Both the position numbers and the translations under genes were made by a program. Of a stretch of DNA of 20,098 bases, positions 17,869 to 20,098 are shown in pieces. Source of the stretch: Stephanodiscus triporus. Lineage: Eukaryota; Bacillariophyta; Thalassiosirophyceae; Thalassiosirales; Thalassiosiraceae. The notes beneath the pieces were generated by a model. That model ran no database searches. It was not told the origin of the DNA and saw only the letters and a list, made by a program, of their open reading frames with translations. Every line of letters starts with the position of its first letter. Within the stretch, counting starts at the first letter, position 1. The DNA lies in assembly GCA_036939755.1 (NCBI GenBank), contig JALLAZ010000181.1, positions 1-20,098 on the forward strand. Direction: 5' to 3'.

Positions 17869-19919
17869 CTTTGTTGTCTTTGTATCCCAACGCCTCCTCC
17901 TCCTCGTCCTCGTCTCGCTTCACCGCCTCCCCCTCGGCCTCCACCCCCTCCACCACCACCGCCACCACCGCTCCCGAATCTCTCCGCCTCCTCCTGCAAC
18001 ACCGCCGCTTGCTTCAGCAATTGCTCCTGCTGCTGCCTCATCACCCACTCGCGCACCTGAGCGGTGGTCCTGCGAACGCGATCGTTCATCGCCCTCCTTT
18101 CCCGATCGAGGACCTCCCTGGCGCCGCGACGCATGCGCGCCATCTCCAACTCCGACCGTTCCCTCTCCTCCCGGACGGCGTCGCGCACGGCCTCGGATAC
18201 GGCGCGCTCGACCCTGACGGAGACGGCCTCGGATACGTCCCGTTCGCGTTCTACCTCGATCTCCGCCCGCGCCCGATCCGCGTACTCCGCGAGACTGGCC
18301 TCCATCTCCTTGCGCAGTCGAATCTCGTACGCCGCTCGCTCCCCCTCCATTTCCGATCGCAGGATCGAAGCGATTTCCTCGCGGATCGAGGCCTCCATTT
18401 CCGAGCGGGACGTCGTCGCGTCGGCCGGGTCGCCCATCGACGACGCGATCGACGCCGTCCTTTCTTTTCGTCGTTGCTGCAAGACGCGTCGGAGCTGCAT
18501 CCGAGCCTCGTGGAGCATGCGCAGGGACGCCTCGTACTCCCGTTCGAGGTCGACGTGCGATCGCGCGAGGTCGTCGAGCTCGCGTCGCAATCGTCCGGCC
18601 TCGGCCACGGCGGCGATCGCGTCCGCACCTCCTTCCGCCTCGGGCGACGATTTGTACCTGTCGTTGTAGTCGTCTTCGTTGTCCTTGACGCCGTCGGAAG
18701 GGTAGGGTGACCCATCGCGATCGTCGACGTCGAGCTCGTCGATTCTCCCGCGGTCATCGGCGTCGTCCATTCCGGAGTACGCCGCCGCCGCCGCCGCCAC
18801 AGACGACGACGACGATGTACGACGAACGGATTCGCGACGACGAATACGACGACGATCGTCGTGTTCGCCGCGGGTCCGCCACGACCGGACGCGCGAGAGG
18901 GGCGAGCGCGGCAGCAGCAGCCGGGCCAGTCGCGACCCGAAAGAGGAGGAGGACGACGACGACGACGACGACGTCGTCGACGTCCCGACCCTCTCGTTCG
19001 TCGGGTCGTGTCGGTCCAGATCGAATACGTCCTCCGAGTCCTCGTCCTCGCGATGATCCGCAACGATGCCCCCCTCCTCCCTTTCGTTGCCCCTACGAGG
19101 CCCCGCCCTCCATCTCGGCAGGAGGCTCCACGACGAATAATATGTCGCCGGGCCGCCCGATTCCCCCCCCCCCCTCCCCCTCCTCCTCCTCCTCGTGCTG
19201 CTCCCGCTCCCCCCCCTCCTCGTCTTCGTCCTCATCTTGCCATCGTCGCTCCCCCTCCTCCCCCGATCGCCGCCCGTCGTTTCCATCGTCGCGGTCGCCG
19301 CGGTCGTCGCGGTCGACAGCCGCCGCGGGCCCCGCGAGAGCGCCGCGTAAGCGATCGCCAGGAGGAGGAGCGTCGTCCCCCCGAGGAGGGACGACGGCGG
19401 GAACGCGACGATCGTCCCCGCCGAGGAGGAGGAGGGCAGGCCGGACGATAGGGACGACGACATCCTCGCGACGACGACCGCCGCCGGGCGTAGGAAGGCA
19501 GTCGCGACGGCTTCGGCGGCGGGAACGAGGAGCGTCGTCGTCGAGCCTCCTCCGTGTCCTCCTCCTCCTCCTCCTCCTCCTACCTCCTCGTGGACGTCGA
19601 CGTCGACGTCGACGACCTCCTCCTCTCCCACCTCCGCCGCCGCGGCCGCATCGTGGTAGTCCGCGCCGTAGTCGTCGTAGTACTCGTATTCCACCCCGTA
19701 GTCTTCGCGATCGTCGTCGTCGTCGTCGTCCGCGAGGCAATAATATCCCTCGTCGTCGTCGTCGTCGTCGACGTCCGCCCCCCCCCCGCACGTCGTCGTC
19801 GCCGCCTTCTCCTTCGTCGTCGACGATGATGACGATCGCTGCCTTCGTCCTCCGCCGCGAAGGTCCAGGAGGCGACCGCTCGTCGTAATCGAAGTCGCCG
19901 TCGACCGTGGCGGTCGCAT
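17619..19919 (-). CDS. Hypothetical membrane-anchored coiled-coil protein, 766 aa
   Basis: No known family is recognised. One intron-free frame runs from the ATG at 19919 to the stop at 17619. In order: a basic Ser/Thr-rich N-terminus; two acidic Asp tracts (50-57 and 64-70) and a Tyr/Asp-rich stretch; a Gly run (113-125); one hydrophobic segment at about 178-196 (LLGGTTLLLLAIAYAAL) flanked by Arg, so a likely single membrane span; Arg- and Ser-rich linkers; a long charged helix at about 430-648 (RLRRELDDLARSHVDLEREY, IREEIASIL, EIRLRKEMEASLAEY) expected to form a coiled coil; then Gly-rich and poly-Gln tracts and an Asn/Asp/Gly tail. The coiled coil is the only part with regular structure. 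It may tether or scaffold, but that is inference. The gene converges on the UBR4-like gene. Its 5' half is extremely GC-rich with CGA/CGTC repeats. Confidence 0.7.
17833..17868 (-). repeat. Poly-Gln trinucleotide repeat (12 units)
   Basis: Twelve uninterrupted TGT/CAA-type triplets encode the Gln tract of the minus-strand coiled-coil protein. Confidence 0.9.
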
Positions 19920-20043
19920 GGTGTCGTCGTCGTCGGGGGCGGATGGGGATGATGGGGATTTTTTTCGCTTTGTGTTCTTGGTTCGTTGTTGTTGTTGTTG
20001 GGTTTTTGTGTTTGGGATGTTGAATCCGGATCTAAAAGACGGG

Positions 20044-20098
<55 letters not shown>
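20044..20098. repeat. GACA tetranucleotide microsatellite, running off the window
   Basis: Almost 14 perfect GACA units reach the last base. A short GTT run (about 19985-20000) lies nearby, upstream of the minus-strand gene start at 19919, so both may sit in its promoter region or 5' UTR. Confidence 0.95.

Noticed and set aside
18251..19888. Long overlapping open frames on both strands (for example plus 18707-19888 and minus 18251-19063)
   Set aside because: They are Arg/Ser/Pro-rich shadows of the GC-rich coiled-coil gene. They lack domains, and stops are rare in such sequence.
1..20098. CRISPR array, tRNA or rRNA genes
   Set aside because: No spaced direct-repeat array, cloverleaf or rRNA-like conserved stretch was seen. 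The regular repeats are microsatellites.

Overview
The window reads as nuclear DNA of a unicellular eukaryote. A diatom is the best guess (inference). The reasons are short GT-AG introns in a long gene, an HSF-type DNA-binding domain of the kind diatoms have in many copies, low-complexity acidic, Ser, Gly and Gln tracts, and dense decayed transposon debris. Nothing points to a bacterial operon.

Layout. (1) 1-1859: decayed mobile DNA. The end of a reverse-transcriptase gene lies on the minus strand at 1-440 and runs off the window. A cluster of strong hairpins follows at 951-1127, including a perfect 38-bp palindrome. (2) 1862-7003: a 5.14-kb DNA transposon with two 121-bp terminal inverted repeats. 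The outer 23 bp of the repeats are identical and the element is flanked by TA on both sides. Inside are three broken genes: an unknown protein with Cys pairs (plus), an IS630/Tc1-mariner-like DDE transposase (minus) and an endonuclease/exonuclease/phosphatase (EEP) domain (plus). The repeats carry GGGAAAATTCCC-like boxes at exact 21-bp spacing. (3) 7279-16543: one large five-exon gene for a protein of about 2,939 aa. Its C-terminal half is clearly UBR4/BIG, with the conserved middle region and the hemiRING E3 module. Its N-terminus carries a divergent HSF-type DNA-binding domain and a UBA-like domain in the same uninterrupted exon. This is the most unusual object in the window. (4) 16576-17340: a 765-bp unit bounded by perfect 25-bp inverted repeats. 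It holds a pair of 43-bp direct repeats and a decayed small gene that begins with an N-myristoylation-like MGASNS. (5) 17619-19919 (minus): an unrecognised 766-aa protein with one predicted membrane segment, a long charged coiled coil and a Gly/Gln-rich tail. (6) 20044-20098: a GACA microsatellite running off the end.

The two intact genes converge on the 16.5-17.6 kb interval. Both are very GC-rich at their 5' ends and closer to balanced at their 3' ends, so the composition shift inside the UBR4-like gene need not mean transfer. The transposon ends 275 bp before the UBR4-like start codon, so that gene's promoter lies in a short strip next to an old insertion.
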